The notes under the pieces: model-generated | The model's input: the letters and a program-made list of their open reading frames with translations, nothing else | Database searches by the model: none | What the model was told of the DNA's origin: nothing | Shown: positions 41,110 to 49,041 of the stretch, in pieces | Layout: every line of letters begins with the position of its first letter | Numbering within the stretch: position 1 is the stretch's first letter | Source: Bacteroidota bacterium | GTDB taxonomy: Bacteria > Bacteroidota > Bacteroidia > Chitinophagales > LD1 | Assembly: GCA_026391075.1 (NCBI GenBank) | Contig: JAPLES010000007.1 | Location: 30,233-94,232, forward strand | Direction: 5' to 3' | Length of the DNA: 64,000 nucleotides | Translations under genes and position numbers: made by a program

Positions 41110-43125
41110 TTAATAATTAAGTAATTCATTTATTTTTTTACCCAACCTCTCCTTCGCCAAAAAATTCTTTTCTAACGAAAGCGCAAACGGAACAGGAGTA
41201 TCAAGCGAAGCGCAACGCATAACAGGCGCATCGAGATATTGAAAAAAGTTTTCTGTAATCCAGGCAGAAATTTCTGCGCCAATACCACCCACTAAAGTGT
41301 CTTCATGTAGGATTAAAACCTTGCCTGTTTTTTTTACAGTGGCAGCAATTGCTTCTTTATCAAAAGGTAGAAGCGTTCTCAAATCAAGAATATCGGCTGT
41401 TAAGCCCTCTCCTTCGGAGAGGGTTTGGGAGAGGTGCTCCATTGCCCAATGCACTCCCGCTCCATAAGTAATAATCGAAACATCTTCTCCTTCACTAACT
41501 AAATTTGCTTTCCCTATTTCAATGGTGTAATAATCATCGGGCACTTCGCCTTCTATGCTGCGGTAAAGCGCTTTGTGTTCAAAATACATCACCGGATTTG
41601 GGTCTTCAATTGCCGCACACAACAAACCTTTTGCATCGTAAGCAGAACTCGGAAAAACAATTTTCAACCCCGGCACATGAAAAAACCATGCTTCATTACT
41701 TTGCGAATGAAAAGGCCCTGCACCTAAACCTGCACCAGTGGGCATGCGCACCACCACATCTGCATTTTGCCCCCAGCGCCAATATGATTTAGCGAGATTG
41801 TTTACGATAGGATTGAAACCTGTAGAAACAAAATCGGCAAACTGCATTTCAACCACGCTCTTTATTCCTTTTACACTTAAACCAAGTGCGGCACTTAAAA
41901 TTCCGCTCTCGCAAATTGGAGTGTTGCGCACGCGCTCGTTTCCAAATTTTTCTACAAAGCCATCAGTTATTTTGAAAACACCACCATACTCCGCTACGTC
42001 TTGCCCCATGATGACGAGGTCGGGATACTTCTCCATGGATTGTTTTAATCCATTCGAAATCGCATCTACAAAACGCAGTGTCCGATGTCGGGTGTCCGAT
42101 GTTGGATGTAACTGCAATTCACTTCGGACTTCGGACTTCGGACTTCGGACCATATAAACTTCCTGCTCTTCTTTTTCTGTTGTGTGTTCTACTTCCGGTT
42201 GTTTATCTGCTGCATCAAATGCGGCACGGACTTCTTTGTCGTAATCCTGTTTCAGCATTTCGGGATAGTCGGGAGAAATAATTCCTGCTTCGATCAACCA
42301 GTTTTCGTAATTCATCACCGGGTCTTTCTTGCCCCATTCTTCAATCAATTCTTTCGGCACATATTTTACTCCGCTGGCTTCTTCGTGTCCGCGCATACGG
42401 AACGTCATGCACTCCAACAAAACGGGAAAAGGTTTTTTGCGCATTTGTTTGCCGAGTTCTTTCACCGAGTGATAAACTTCGAGAATATTGTTTCCGTCAA
42501 TCGTCATTCCTTTCATGCCGTAACCAACAGCGCGATCGGCTAATTGTTTGCAACGAAATTGCTCGTTAGTTGGCGTAGAGAGTCCGTAGCCGTTGTTTTC
42601 AATCAAAATAATTATTGGCAAATCCCACACGGCTGCAATGTTGCATGCTTCGTGAAAATCGCCTTCGCTGGTTCCACCATCACCGGTAAAGGCAACGGTA
42701 ATTTTTTTTTCTTTTTTAAGTTTTGATGCGAGTGCAATTCCATCGCCAACACAAAGTTGCGGACCGAGGTGCGAAATCATTCCTACAATATGATGTTCGT
42801 TGGTACCGAAATGAAAACTTCTTTCGCGCCCTTGCGAAAAACCATTTTGTTTTCCTTGAAATTGTTCGAAGAGTTGTTGCAAATTACAATGGCGTGTAGT
42901 GAACACTCCGAGGTTGCGGTGCAGTGGACAAACGTATTCGTCTTCATCAAGCGCAGCTGTAACACCAACAGAAATTGCTTCTTGTCCAATGCCACTAAAC
43001 CATTTACTCACCCTTCCCTGACGAAGTAGTTTCAACATGCGCTCTTCAATTACTCTTGGTTTAAGAATAAGTTGGTAGAGGCGAATCAGTTCTTCGTTAG
43101 TTAAATTCTTCCTTTCAAAATTCAT
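41110..43125 (-). CDS. Fused alpha/beta E1 of a branched-chain-type 2-oxo acid dehydrogenase
   Basis: Thiamine-diphosphate E1 component, 671 aa. The alpha part (about 1-315) carries ThDP-binding GDGGTSEGDFHEACNIAAVW ending with NN; the beta part (about 352-671) starts LRFVDAISNGLKQSM and has IMGQDVAEYGGVFK. Alpha and beta are separate genes in many bacteria; fusion is common in Bacteroidota. The linker, about 325-349, is translated from word repeats (GTCCGAA in tandem and ACATCGGAC forms). A second in-frame repeat near residue 561-573 (LSQTLSEGEGL) lies in the C-terminal transketolase-like domain. Decarboxylation of branched-chain keto acids is inferred; pyruvate is the alternative. No E2/E3 gene is adjacent. 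Confidence 0.88.
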   Translation of the reverse strand: MNFERKNLTNEELIRLYQLILKPRVIEERMLKLLRQGRVSKWFSGIGQEAISVGVTAALDEDEYVCPLHRNLGVFTTRHCNLQQLFEQFQGKQNGFSQGRERSFHFGTNEHHIVGMISHLGPQLCVGDGIALASKLKKEKKITVAFTGDGGTSEGDFHEACNIAAVWDLPIIILIENNGYGLSTPTNEQFRCKQLADRAVGYGMKGMTIDGNNILEVYHSVKELGKQMRKKPFPVLLECMTFRMRGHEEASGVKYVPKELIEEWGKKDPVMNYENWLIEAGIISPDYPEMLKQDYDKEVRAAFDAADKQPEVEHTTEKEEQEVYMVRSPKSEVRSELQLHPTSDTRHRTLRFVDAISNGLKQSMEKYPDLVIMGQDVAEYGGVFKITDGFVEKFGNERVRNTPICESGILSAALGLSVKGIKSVVEMQFADFVSTGFNPIVNNLAKSYWRWGQNADVVVRMPTGAGLGAGPFHSQSNEAWFFHVPGLKIVFPSSAYDAKGLLCAAIEDPNPVMYFEHKALYRSIEGEVPDDYYTIEIGKANLVSEGEDVSIITYGAGVHWAMEHLSQTLSEGEGLTADILDLRTLLPFDKEAIAATVKKTGKVLILHEDTLVGGIGAEISAWITENFFQYLDAPVMRCASLDTPVPFALSLEKNFLAKERLGKKINELLNY
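41403..41440 (-). repeat. In-frame palindrome inside the E1 gene
   Basis: Coding strand CCTCTCCCAAACCCTCTCCG then AAGGAGAGGGCTTAA, translated LSQTLSEGEGL. Frame and orientation match the pnuC and cyclase copies. Its stem GCCCTCTCCttcGGAGAGGG is perfect, so this is probably the youngest or best preserved copy. Confidence 0.9.
42077..42153 (-). repeat. Word repeats translated as the E1 alpha-beta linker
   Basis: Coding strand has four tandem GTCCGAA heptamers (about 42124-42153) and then ACATCCAACATCGGAC and ACCCGACATCGGAC (42077-42108). The two halves are mutually complementary (GTCCGAAGT against ACATCGGAC, 8 of 9). The translation is a Ser/Arg/Lys/Glu-rich hinge between the domains. Confidence 0.85.
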
Positions 43126-43170
43126 TTGCTATAAAAATTTAGCAGTGGACAAATGGAACTACGTTTCATG

Positions 43171-43206
43171 TGGCGAAGTAATCAGGAAATCAGGAAAATG
43201 GAAAAT
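43171..43206 (+). repeat. Possible word repeat upstream of the E1 gene
   Basis: AATCAGGAAATCAGGA then AAATGGAAAATCAG repeats the word AATCAGGA in 8-nt phase before decaying. It is short, so coincidence is possible. Confidence 0.4.
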
Positions 43207-43269
43207 CAGTTTTCTTTTTACTTTAACATCGGCTTAGTTAAAATTCATTACTCATTTTAAACCCAGAAC

Positions 43270-44826
43270 ATGAAAAGAATTTTTTTACTCTTCGCATCAA
43301 GTCTTTCACTCGTTTTTCTTTCTCCAAAAACATTCAGTCAGCAATGCGCTGACTGTCGCTACGTTTCGCCCATCTTCGATTCGGTAACGATGGAAACTAT
43401 ACAGTTTGGTAGAGGCGTAAGAGCAGGCGGTGATACTCAAGAACTCTACATGGATATTTACCAACCGTATGGCGATACTCTTAGCAGCAGACCTTTAGCC
43501 ATTTTTGCTTTTGGTGGCGCATACATTGGTGGTAGTCGTGATGACTGGTATGTGAAACTGGTGTGCGAGCACCTCACAAAAGCAGGCTACGTAGTAGCCG
43601 CCATTGATTACCGTATTTATGATGACCTAACCCAGATGGTCACCGAAATTTTCAGTGCATTTCCTCCCCAGCAGATGCGCATCTTTTTTCGACCTATGCA
43701 GGATATGCGCGGAGCAGTGCAATATTTCAAAGCAGATTATTCAGAGTTAGGAAACAACTATCGAATTGACACCAACAAAATTTTGATTGGTGGTGCATCT
43801 TCCGGTGCTATAACTTCGCTCATGACTGCTTACTGCGATAAAGACAGCGAGATGGCGGAAATGGCAGGTGGCTCACTTGCCCCACTTAATGCACTCGGGG
43901 GGTTTTATAGCTCTTCAGGATTTTATCCGAATTATAGTTGGCATGCTGCGGGCACATTCAATGTGTCGGGTGCGCTTATTAATGCCAATTGGATTGAGCC
44001 GGGTGATGTTCCTGTTATTTGTGCCCATGGCGATGCCGACCAGGTAGTGCCTTACAAGAAAGGAGGTTTTGCGGGGCTTACTCTGGGAACTTTTGATATG
44101 GAAGGAAGTTATCTGGTTGATTCGGTAGCCCGAAGCAAAGGTGTGTGCAGTTATCTCTATACTATGGAAGGTCGCGACCATCCTTCGGAGAGTATGGGCA
44201 TTGAATATTTTATGAGCGTTGTTTACCGCATGATGCTGCGAATGAAAGCAGTCATCAGCAACCAATCTTTTTGCTGCGCTCTCAACGTAGATATTACTCC
44301 GGGCGATACGCTTCTTTATTTACCCAATGCACCGATTGCATCTACTTTAACGGCTGTAGTTACTAACGATAATGGAAATGCTTCAATACAATGGTGCACT
44401 ATGCCATGCAGTGTTACTTCAAGTACAAATTCAATTACCGTTACTGCCGATTCAACTTTGAAATATGTGGCGGCTACTGTAAGCGAAGGCAATTGTCTTT
44501 CTGCCGATTTGCATATAGTATATGACAGCACTCAATTGACTTCTTTAGCAAAAGAAATGGATGAAATTATTTTCTCTGTGTATCCACAACCCGCTTCTTC
44601 TGTTTTAAATTTTGTAGCAGATTTAAGTAAGAGCAAAACAAAAAGTGGAGTGATTGAATTGAGAAATGTGCTCGGACAAAAAGTTTACGAACAATCATTT
44701 TATACTTTGAATCAACAATTGAAAACAACGATTGATGTTAGCACATTGCCTGCGGCAAATTATTTGCTGAGTATTTCGATGGGTGGAATAAAGGTGGGCT
44801 CGAAGAGGATAATGGTAACTAGATAA
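43270..44826 (+). CDS. Secreted alpha/beta-hydrolase with T9SS sorting domain
   Basis: 518 aa. A signal peptide (MKRIFLLFASSLSLVFLSPK) precedes a carboxylesterase-like domain: FAFGGAYIGGSRDDW gives the oxyanion region, GGASSGAITSLM the nucleophile Ser near 178, and later GDADQVVPY and MEGRDHPSES supply Asp and His. The last 90 residues form a T9SS type A domain (VYPQPASSVLNF ... ANYLLSISMGG ... KRIMVTR), which directs export to the cell surface. An Ig-like spacer with Ser and Thr lies between. Substrate unknown. A hairpin terminator follows. Confidence 0.88.
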   Translation: MKRIFLLFASSLSLVFLSPKTFSQQCADCRYVSPIFDSVTMETIQFGRGVRAGGDTQELYMDIYQPYGDTLSSRPLAIFAFGGAYIGGSRDDWYVKLVCEHLTKAGYVVAAIDYRIYDDLTQMVTEIFSAFPPQQMRIFFRPMQDMRGAVQYFKADYSELGNNYRIDTNKILIGGASSGAITSLMTAYCDKDSEMAEMAGGSLAPLNALGGFYSSSGFYPNYSWHAAGTFNVSGALINANWIEPGDVPVICAHGDADQVVPYKKGGFAGLTLGTFDMEGSYLVDSVARSKGVCSYLYTMEGRDHPSESMGIEYFMSVVYRMMLRMKAVISNQSFCCALNVDITPGDTLLYLPNAPIASTLTAVVTNDNGNASIQWCTMPCSVTSSTNSITVTADSTLKYVAATVSEGNCLSADLHIVYDSTQLTSLAKEMDEIIFSVYPQPASSVLNFVADLSKSKTKSGVIELRNVLGQKVYEQSFYTLNQQLKTTIDVSTLPAANYLLSISMGGIKVGSKRIMVTR

Positions 44827-44850
44827 TTTATTTGCTTGATACGAAGGTTT

Positions 44851-44882
44851 TAAAATAGTCGTCTGAAGGGATGACTATTTTA
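44851..44882 (+). terminator. Terminator after the T9SS hydrolase
   Basis: AAAATAGTCGTC, loop, GATGACTATTTT with one G-U pair, followed by ATTTTTA. It lies 25 bp downstream of the stop codon. Confidence 0.75.
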
Positions 44883-44910
44883 TTTTTACTCAACTTCGAA
44901 AGAATTTAAA

Positions 44911-46698
44911 ATGGAACAAGCAGTTAACATACAAAAGAGATTAACCGAACTGGAGCAGATTATTGCTACATCTACCGATGCTATGGAGCGGATAAAAGCG
45001 ATTGATGAGTACGGTACCTGGTGCTTGAATAACCGCTTGCCCCTAAACATTGAATGGGCAAAAGAATCACTTCAACTTTCGCAGCAGTTGAATTATAAAA
45101 TCGGCATCTTCGGAAGTGCCACTAACTGTGGTTATTACTACGGAATACATAATGACTTTCCCACCTCGCAGCATTATCTTTTCCAGGCATTGGAGGTAAG
45201 CCGCGAAACCGGCTCTGAAGAAGATTATCCTATTACCCTGAGCAACATAGCCAACAATTATGAGCTAATGGGCGAGTTAGACACCGCCATGAAATATATT
45301 CATGAAGCAATTGAAATAAATGAACGCATAGGTAGCAAACAGTTAGTCCGTAACTTTGCGATACTGGCAGGCATTTATTATGCGCTGGAGCGGTTTGATA
45401 AATCAATGGAGTATTTCAGAAAGGCGGAAGTTCTGGCTATAGCTCAAAATAATCAATCGGCACTAGCCATGTATGTGGGCAACGTGGGGCATTGTTATCA
45501 TGAGATGAAAGATTATGGAAAAGCCATTGACCAGTTTTCAAAAGCGTTGGAAATAAATCAAGCTATGAATATTGAAATGGGCATTGCCAATAACACAGGC
45601 AGCTTAGGTCATGTTTACATGGATTTAAAAAATTACGACCGCGCGGTGGAATACCTGGAGAAGTCGGTTGAACTTACCCGTAAAATTGATTTTAAAATAA
45701 GCTCGGCAAACTATCTTTCGTGCCTCGGAACTATTTATGTCGCATCGGACAATCCGAAACTTGATGCAGCAAAGGCGGAGGCTTTTCTTTTAGAAGCTGA
45801 AGAAATAGCCAACGCCATTCAGGCTAAGGAGGTGCAACAGTCAACGGCTGAAAGACTGAGCGATTTTTATAAGCAAACAAAAAACTGGGAAAAATTTGCA
45901 GAGTATGTAGAGCGTGCGCACCAAATGGAAAAAGAAATGCGCACTGCCGATGCCATTAAATCTGCCACCAGTTACGAAGCTAAAAAGCAATTAGCTGTGG
46001 AAGAAGCCACACGAAAAGCCACCGAAAAAATTCTTCACAATATTCTTCCGCAAAAAATAGCGGAGCGAATTAAAAATGGGGAAGAAGAAATTATTGAGCG
46101 ATTTGAAAATTGTTCAGTGCTGTTTGCTGATATGGTAGGCTTTACCAAATGGAGCGAAAAGAAAAATGTAAACGAGTTGGGAGCCACACTCAATCATATT
46201 TTCAGCCTGTTTGATAAACTGGCGAATGAGTTTGGTGTAGAAAAGATAAAAACCATTGGCGATGCGTACATGTGTGTAAGCGGCTTACCCGAACCCTGCT
46301 ATGACCATGCCGAGCGAATGGCACGGATGGCTTTGGCCATGAACGAAAAAATTCATGCGGCATATCCTGATGGCGAAATAAAACTGCGCATAGGCGTACA
46401 CACCGGTGAAGTAGTAGCAGGTGTTATTGGCAAAAATAAATACGCTTACGATTTATGGGGCGATACGGTAAACACCGCCAGCCGAATGGAAAGCCATGGA
46501 GTGGAAAATAAAATTCAGGTGAGTGAGGAATTTAAAAGCCACCTCTCCCAAACCCTCTCCTCCCGCGTAAGGCGGGATGAAACAGAAGGAGAGGGCTTAA
46601 ATACAAATACAGACTTTGTATTTGAAGCACGAGGAGAGATTGAAGTGAAAGGTAAAGGAAAAATGAAACCATTTTTCCTGCAAAAGAAAGTTGAATGA
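44911..46698 (+). CDS. TPR-containing class III adenylate/guanylate cyclase
   Basis: 595 aa cytoplasmic protein. Residues 1-360 are tetratricopeptide repeats (for example DYGKAIDQFSKALEINQ), then a short coiled coil ending in NILPQKIAERIKNG, the usual linker before cyclase domains. The catalytic domain has the metal-binding Asp in VLFADMVGFTKW, IKTIGDAYMCVSG, and a transition-state region DLWGDTVNTASRME. cAMP is the likely product. Residues about 544-566 come from a palindromic repeat (HLSQTLSS) that itself contains another palindrome (RVRRDET), near the C-terminus after the catalytic core. No cAMP-binding protein is nearby. Confidence 0.9.
   Translation: MEQAVNIQKRLTELEQIIATSTDAMERIKAIDEYGTWCLNNRLPLNIEWAKESLQLSQQLNYKIGIFGSATNCGYYYGIHNDFPTSQHYLFQALEVSRETGSEEDYPITLSNIANNYELMGELDTAMKYIHEAIEINERIGSKQLVRNFAILAGIYYALERFDKSMEYFRKAEVLAIAQNNQSALAMYVGNVGHCYHEMKDYGKAIDQFSKALEINQAMNIEMGIANNTGSLGHVYMDLKNYDRAVEYLEKSVELTRKIDFKISSANYLSCLGTIYVASDNPKLDAAKAEAFLLEAEEIANAIQAKEVQQSTAERLSDFYKQTKNWEKFAEYVERAHQMEKEMRTADAIKSATSYEAKKQLAVEEATRKATEKILHNILPQKIAERIKNGEEEIIERFENCSVLFADMVGFTKWSEKKNVNELGATLNHIFSLFDKLANEFGVEKIKTIGDAYMCVSGLPEPCYDHAERMARMALAMNEKIHAAYPDGEIKLRIGVHTGEVVAGVIGKNKYAYDLWGDTVNTASRMESHGVENKIQVSEEFKSHLSQTLSSRVRRDETEGEGLNTNTDFVFEARGEIEVKGKGKMKPFFLQKKVE
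46541..46603 (+). repeat. In-frame palindrome in the cyclase gene with a second palindrome nested inside
   Basis: The outer halves CCTCTCCCAAACCCTCTCC and AAGGAGAGGGCTTAAATAC match the E1 copy. Between them lies TCCCGCGTAAGGCGGGATGA then AACAG, the reverse complement of the TTGTTTCATCCCG family. The insertion is 24-25 nt and keeps the frame: SQTLSSRVRRDETEGEGL. Confidence 0.9.
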
Positions 46699-46704
46699 GT
46701 GAAG

Positions 46705-46790
46705 CGAATGAAATCCCGATTTTTATCGGGAGGAAGATGAAGACGTGGCTGTTGAAGTCCTCCCCTTCGGGGAGGATTTAGGAGGGGTGG
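46705..46790 (+). repeat. Intergenic palindromes between cyclase and serine hydrolase genes
   Basis: ATGAAATCCCGATTTTTATC then GGGA (46708-46732) is followed by AAGTCCTCCCCTTCGGGGAG then GATTTAGGAGGGG (46755-46790). Together they make up most of the gap. Either hairpin could act as a terminator for the cyclase transcript. Confidence 0.75.
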
Positions 46791-46815
46791 TTATTTATTC
46801 TTCTATTTTCCACAC

Positions 46816-47970
46816 GTGAAAAAATTCTTTTCCGTTGTTTTGATTATTGCTTTCGTTGCGGGTGTTTACTTATGGCTGGTGAAGTCGCCAACCGTTAAGC
46901 ATTGGAACCACAAAGCACCTCTTACTTCTCTTCCTGACTCTGCCAATCCTTATTTTCAAAAACTCGATACCTTCTTTACCAATCGAAGCTTGCAAAACGG
47001 TTTCAGTGGCAGCGTGCTCATTTCTAAAAACGGAAACTGCGTTTACAATAAATGTTTTGGCTACTGCGATTACCGCAGTAAAAATTTAATGAGCGATACC
47101 AATTCGTTTCAATTGGCTTCGGTGTCAAAAACATTTACGGCTACTGCGGTGCTGTGGTGTGCAGAGCACGATATGCTTTCGTTAGATGATGAACTGCAAA
47201 AGTTCTTTCCGCAATTTCCTTATGCGCAGGTACGCATAAAAGATTTGCTGAGCCACCGCAGCGGCTTGCCCAACTATCTTTATTTCTGCTCGCGCAAATG
47301 CAACAAGGGCGAGTATTTAAACAACGAACAGGTGCTGGCGATTATGCAAACCGAAAAGCCCGCGCCTTATGCTTTGCCCAATAGAAAATTTGAATACTGC
47401 AATACCAATTACCTACTGCTTGCTTTAGTAGTTGAAAAAGTTTCGGGCAAAAAATTCAGTGCGTTTATGCGCGAAACATTTTTTGAACCGCTTGAAATGG
47501 AGCACACGTTTATTTACAATCACGAAGATTCGCTAAGCCGCAAAATAGCAGTGAGCTATAATTCGAAATGGGAAATACAGCAGGATGATTGCTTTGACGG
47601 TGTAGTTGGCGACAAGGGAGTTTACAGCACGGTGAGCGATATCTTTAAATGGGACAAAGCATTTTACGATGGCAAATTGCTTTCGCAGCAAATGATGAAG
47701 CAGGCTTACGCGCCACGTAGTTTTGAGCACCCGGGCAAACGAAATTACGGTTATGGTTGGCGGCTATTGCAGCAGCCCGATGGAAATTATTTAGTGTATC
47801 ACAACGGTTGGTGGCATGGCAATAACACGGTGTTCTATCGTTATATTCAGGATACCACGGCTGTCATTATTCTTTCGAACCGCTATAATAAATGGGTGTA
47901 TGGTGTGCAGCCCGTTTTTAATATTCTGTATGGAAATAAAAACGGTGATGGAGGGTTTAGTGAGGAATGA
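46816..47970 (+). CDS. Serine hydrolase, class C beta-lactamase family
   Basis: 384 aa, GTG start, with an N-terminal membrane anchor (FFSVVLIIAFVAGVYLWLV). SxxK motif is SVSK in QLASVSKTFTA, the YxN motif is YCN in KFEYCNTNYLLLALV, and the third box is HNGWWHG. This places it among penicillin-binding/beta-lactamase-fold proteins of varied function (esterase, D-amino-peptidase). Beta-lactam resistance should not be assumed. It lies after a repeat-filled gap and ahead of the toxin-antitoxin pair. Confidence 0.85.
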   Translation: MKKFFSVVLIIAFVAGVYLWLVKSPTVKHWNHKAPLTSLPDSANPYFQKLDTFFTNRSLQNGFSGSVLISKNGNCVYNKCFGYCDYRSKNLMSDTNSFQLASVSKTFTATAVLWCAEHDMLSLDDELQKFFPQFPYAQVRIKDLLSHRSGLPNYLYFCSRKCNKGEYLNNEQVLAIMQTEKPAPYALPNRKFEYCNTNYLLLALVVEKVSGKKFSAFMRETFFEPLEMEHTFIYNHEDSLSRKIAVSYNSKWEIQQDDCFDGVVGDKGVYSTVSDIFKWDKAFYDGKLLSQQMMKQAYAPRSFEHPGKRNYGYGWRLLQQPDGNYLVYHNGWWHGNNTVFYRYIQDTTAVIILSNRYNKWVYGVQPVFNILYGNKNGDGGFSEE

Positions 47971-47982
47971 AGAGAATGCTGA

Positions 47983-48012
47983 ATTGAATGCAAAGTATTT
48001 TTATTAGCTTTG
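47983..48012 (+). promoter_or_regulatory. Promoter of the UPF0175/DUF3368 pair
   Basis: TTG (47984-47986), 18 nt, TAGCTTTG (48005-48012). The ATG is at 48017, so the message would be leaderless or nearly so. Confidence 0.55.
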
Positions 48013-48016
48013 GTAA

Positions 48017-48244
48017 ATGAAAACGTTAACGCTTCAAGTGCCCGATACTTTTGATATGGATGATAGCTCATTAGCTATGTTGGTAGCTACACAACTCTAT
48101 GAGCAAGGCAAATTATCTTTAGGACAAGCTGCTGAATTGGTAGGTTTGAGCAAACGAACGTTTGCCGAGGTGTTGGGTAAATACAATGTTTCGGTTTTTA
48201 ATTATCCTGCTACCGACCTCTCCAGAGATGTAAAAAATGCCTAA
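48017..48244 (+). CDS. UPF0175 family antitoxin
   Basis: 75 aa small protein with the family pattern MLVATQLYEQGKLSLGQAAELVGLSKRTF and EVLGKYNVSV. The middle forms a helix-turn-helix-like region, so it probably binds DNA and represses its own promoter. Members are paired with DUF3368 PIN-domain toxins, as here; the two genes overlap by 8 bp. The toxin carries a stop codon, so this antitoxin may no longer have an active partner. Confidence 0.85.
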   Translation: MKTLTLQVPDTFDMDDSSLAMLVATQLYEQGKLSLGQAAELVGLSKRTFAEVLGKYNVSVFNYPATDLSRDVKNA

Positions 48245-48692
48245 GACCATTATTTCAGATATCAGTTGCTTCATCATTCTTTCCAACATTGGAGAACTGG
48301 ATTTGCTTCAAAAAATTTATGGACGAGTGCTCACTACTATTGAAGTAGCTGATGAATTTGGAGAGCCGCTGCCCGATTGGGTGGAAATAAAAGGTGCGGC
48401 AGACAAATACACCAAACAAATTCTTGAACTGCAATAAGATAAGGGCGAAGCAAGTGCTATTGCACTGGCTTTAGAAAGCACGCCTTGCAGTATTATACTT
48501 GATGATTACAAAGCCCGAAAGATTGCCGCAAATTTGGGACTAGAAATAACCGGAACTAACGGTGTAATTATTAAAGCAAAACTCAACGGAATTATCCCTT
48601 CGGTTAAACCATATTTAGAGAAAATACGGAACACCGATTTTAGGATTAGTGATGAAATTGAATTGCAGGCATTAAAGGAAGCAGGAGAATAA
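48237..48692 (+). pseudogene. DUF3368 (PIN-like) toxin with in-frame stop
   Basis: Reading from ATG 48237 the frame is open for 66 codons, ends at TAA (48435-48437), then continues in the same frame to 48692, for 151 codons in all. The first part has the PIN Asp in SDISCFIILSNIG; the second has GEASAIALALES, IILDDYKARKIAANLG and an ending typical of DUF3368. All the acidic residues of the active site exist, but on both sides of the stop, so the toxin should be inactive unless the stop is read through. Sequencing error is the other possibility. Confidence 0.8.
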
Positions 48693-48765
48693 ATTTGAAG
48701 CCGAGTAACAAACTATTTCAGTAAAGAGCCGTGAACGAGTTGATAAACGGTGAGAACGTTCCGTT

Positions 48766-48948
48766 CTATACTAAAGACAATTTTTCTTTTATTTCTTTTC
48801 GAACCTGTTCCACGTCTTTTCCTTTTCCTGTTGGGCGGGCGAGTAATTCTTTTAGTTCAGCAGCGGTAGCCTTTCTGCCTAAGCCGAAAGCTAAATCACG
48901 AGCGGTTAGTTTTTTTACCGGCTTCTTTGAAAAGAGTATTTGCTTCAT
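48766..48948 (-). CDS. Small basic protein of unknown function
   Basis: 60 aa from the ATG at 48948 (the track starts at 48984). Basic, helical, with KKLTARDLAFGLGRKATAAE and a Lys- and Glu-rich C-terminus. No family recognised, no signal peptide. It faces the toxin-antitoxin pair and could be an unrelated small gene. The region upstream overlaps an AT-rich stretch. Confidence 0.45.
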   Translation of the reverse strand: MKQILFSKKPVKKLTARDLAFGLGRKATAAELKELLARPTGKGKDVEQVRKEIKEKLSLV

Positions 48949-49041
48949 ACTTCGAAAATAATAAAAGCCCCTCAAACCCGCCAATGCGTTTTTGTTTTAA
49001 GTTTGACCAATAAATTTTTCACGAAGGAGCGATAAGTATAC

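Noticed and set aside
46816-47970. Beta-lactam resistance gene
   Set aside because: The serine hydrolase motifs fit the broad class C fold family; nothing shows true beta-lactamase activity.
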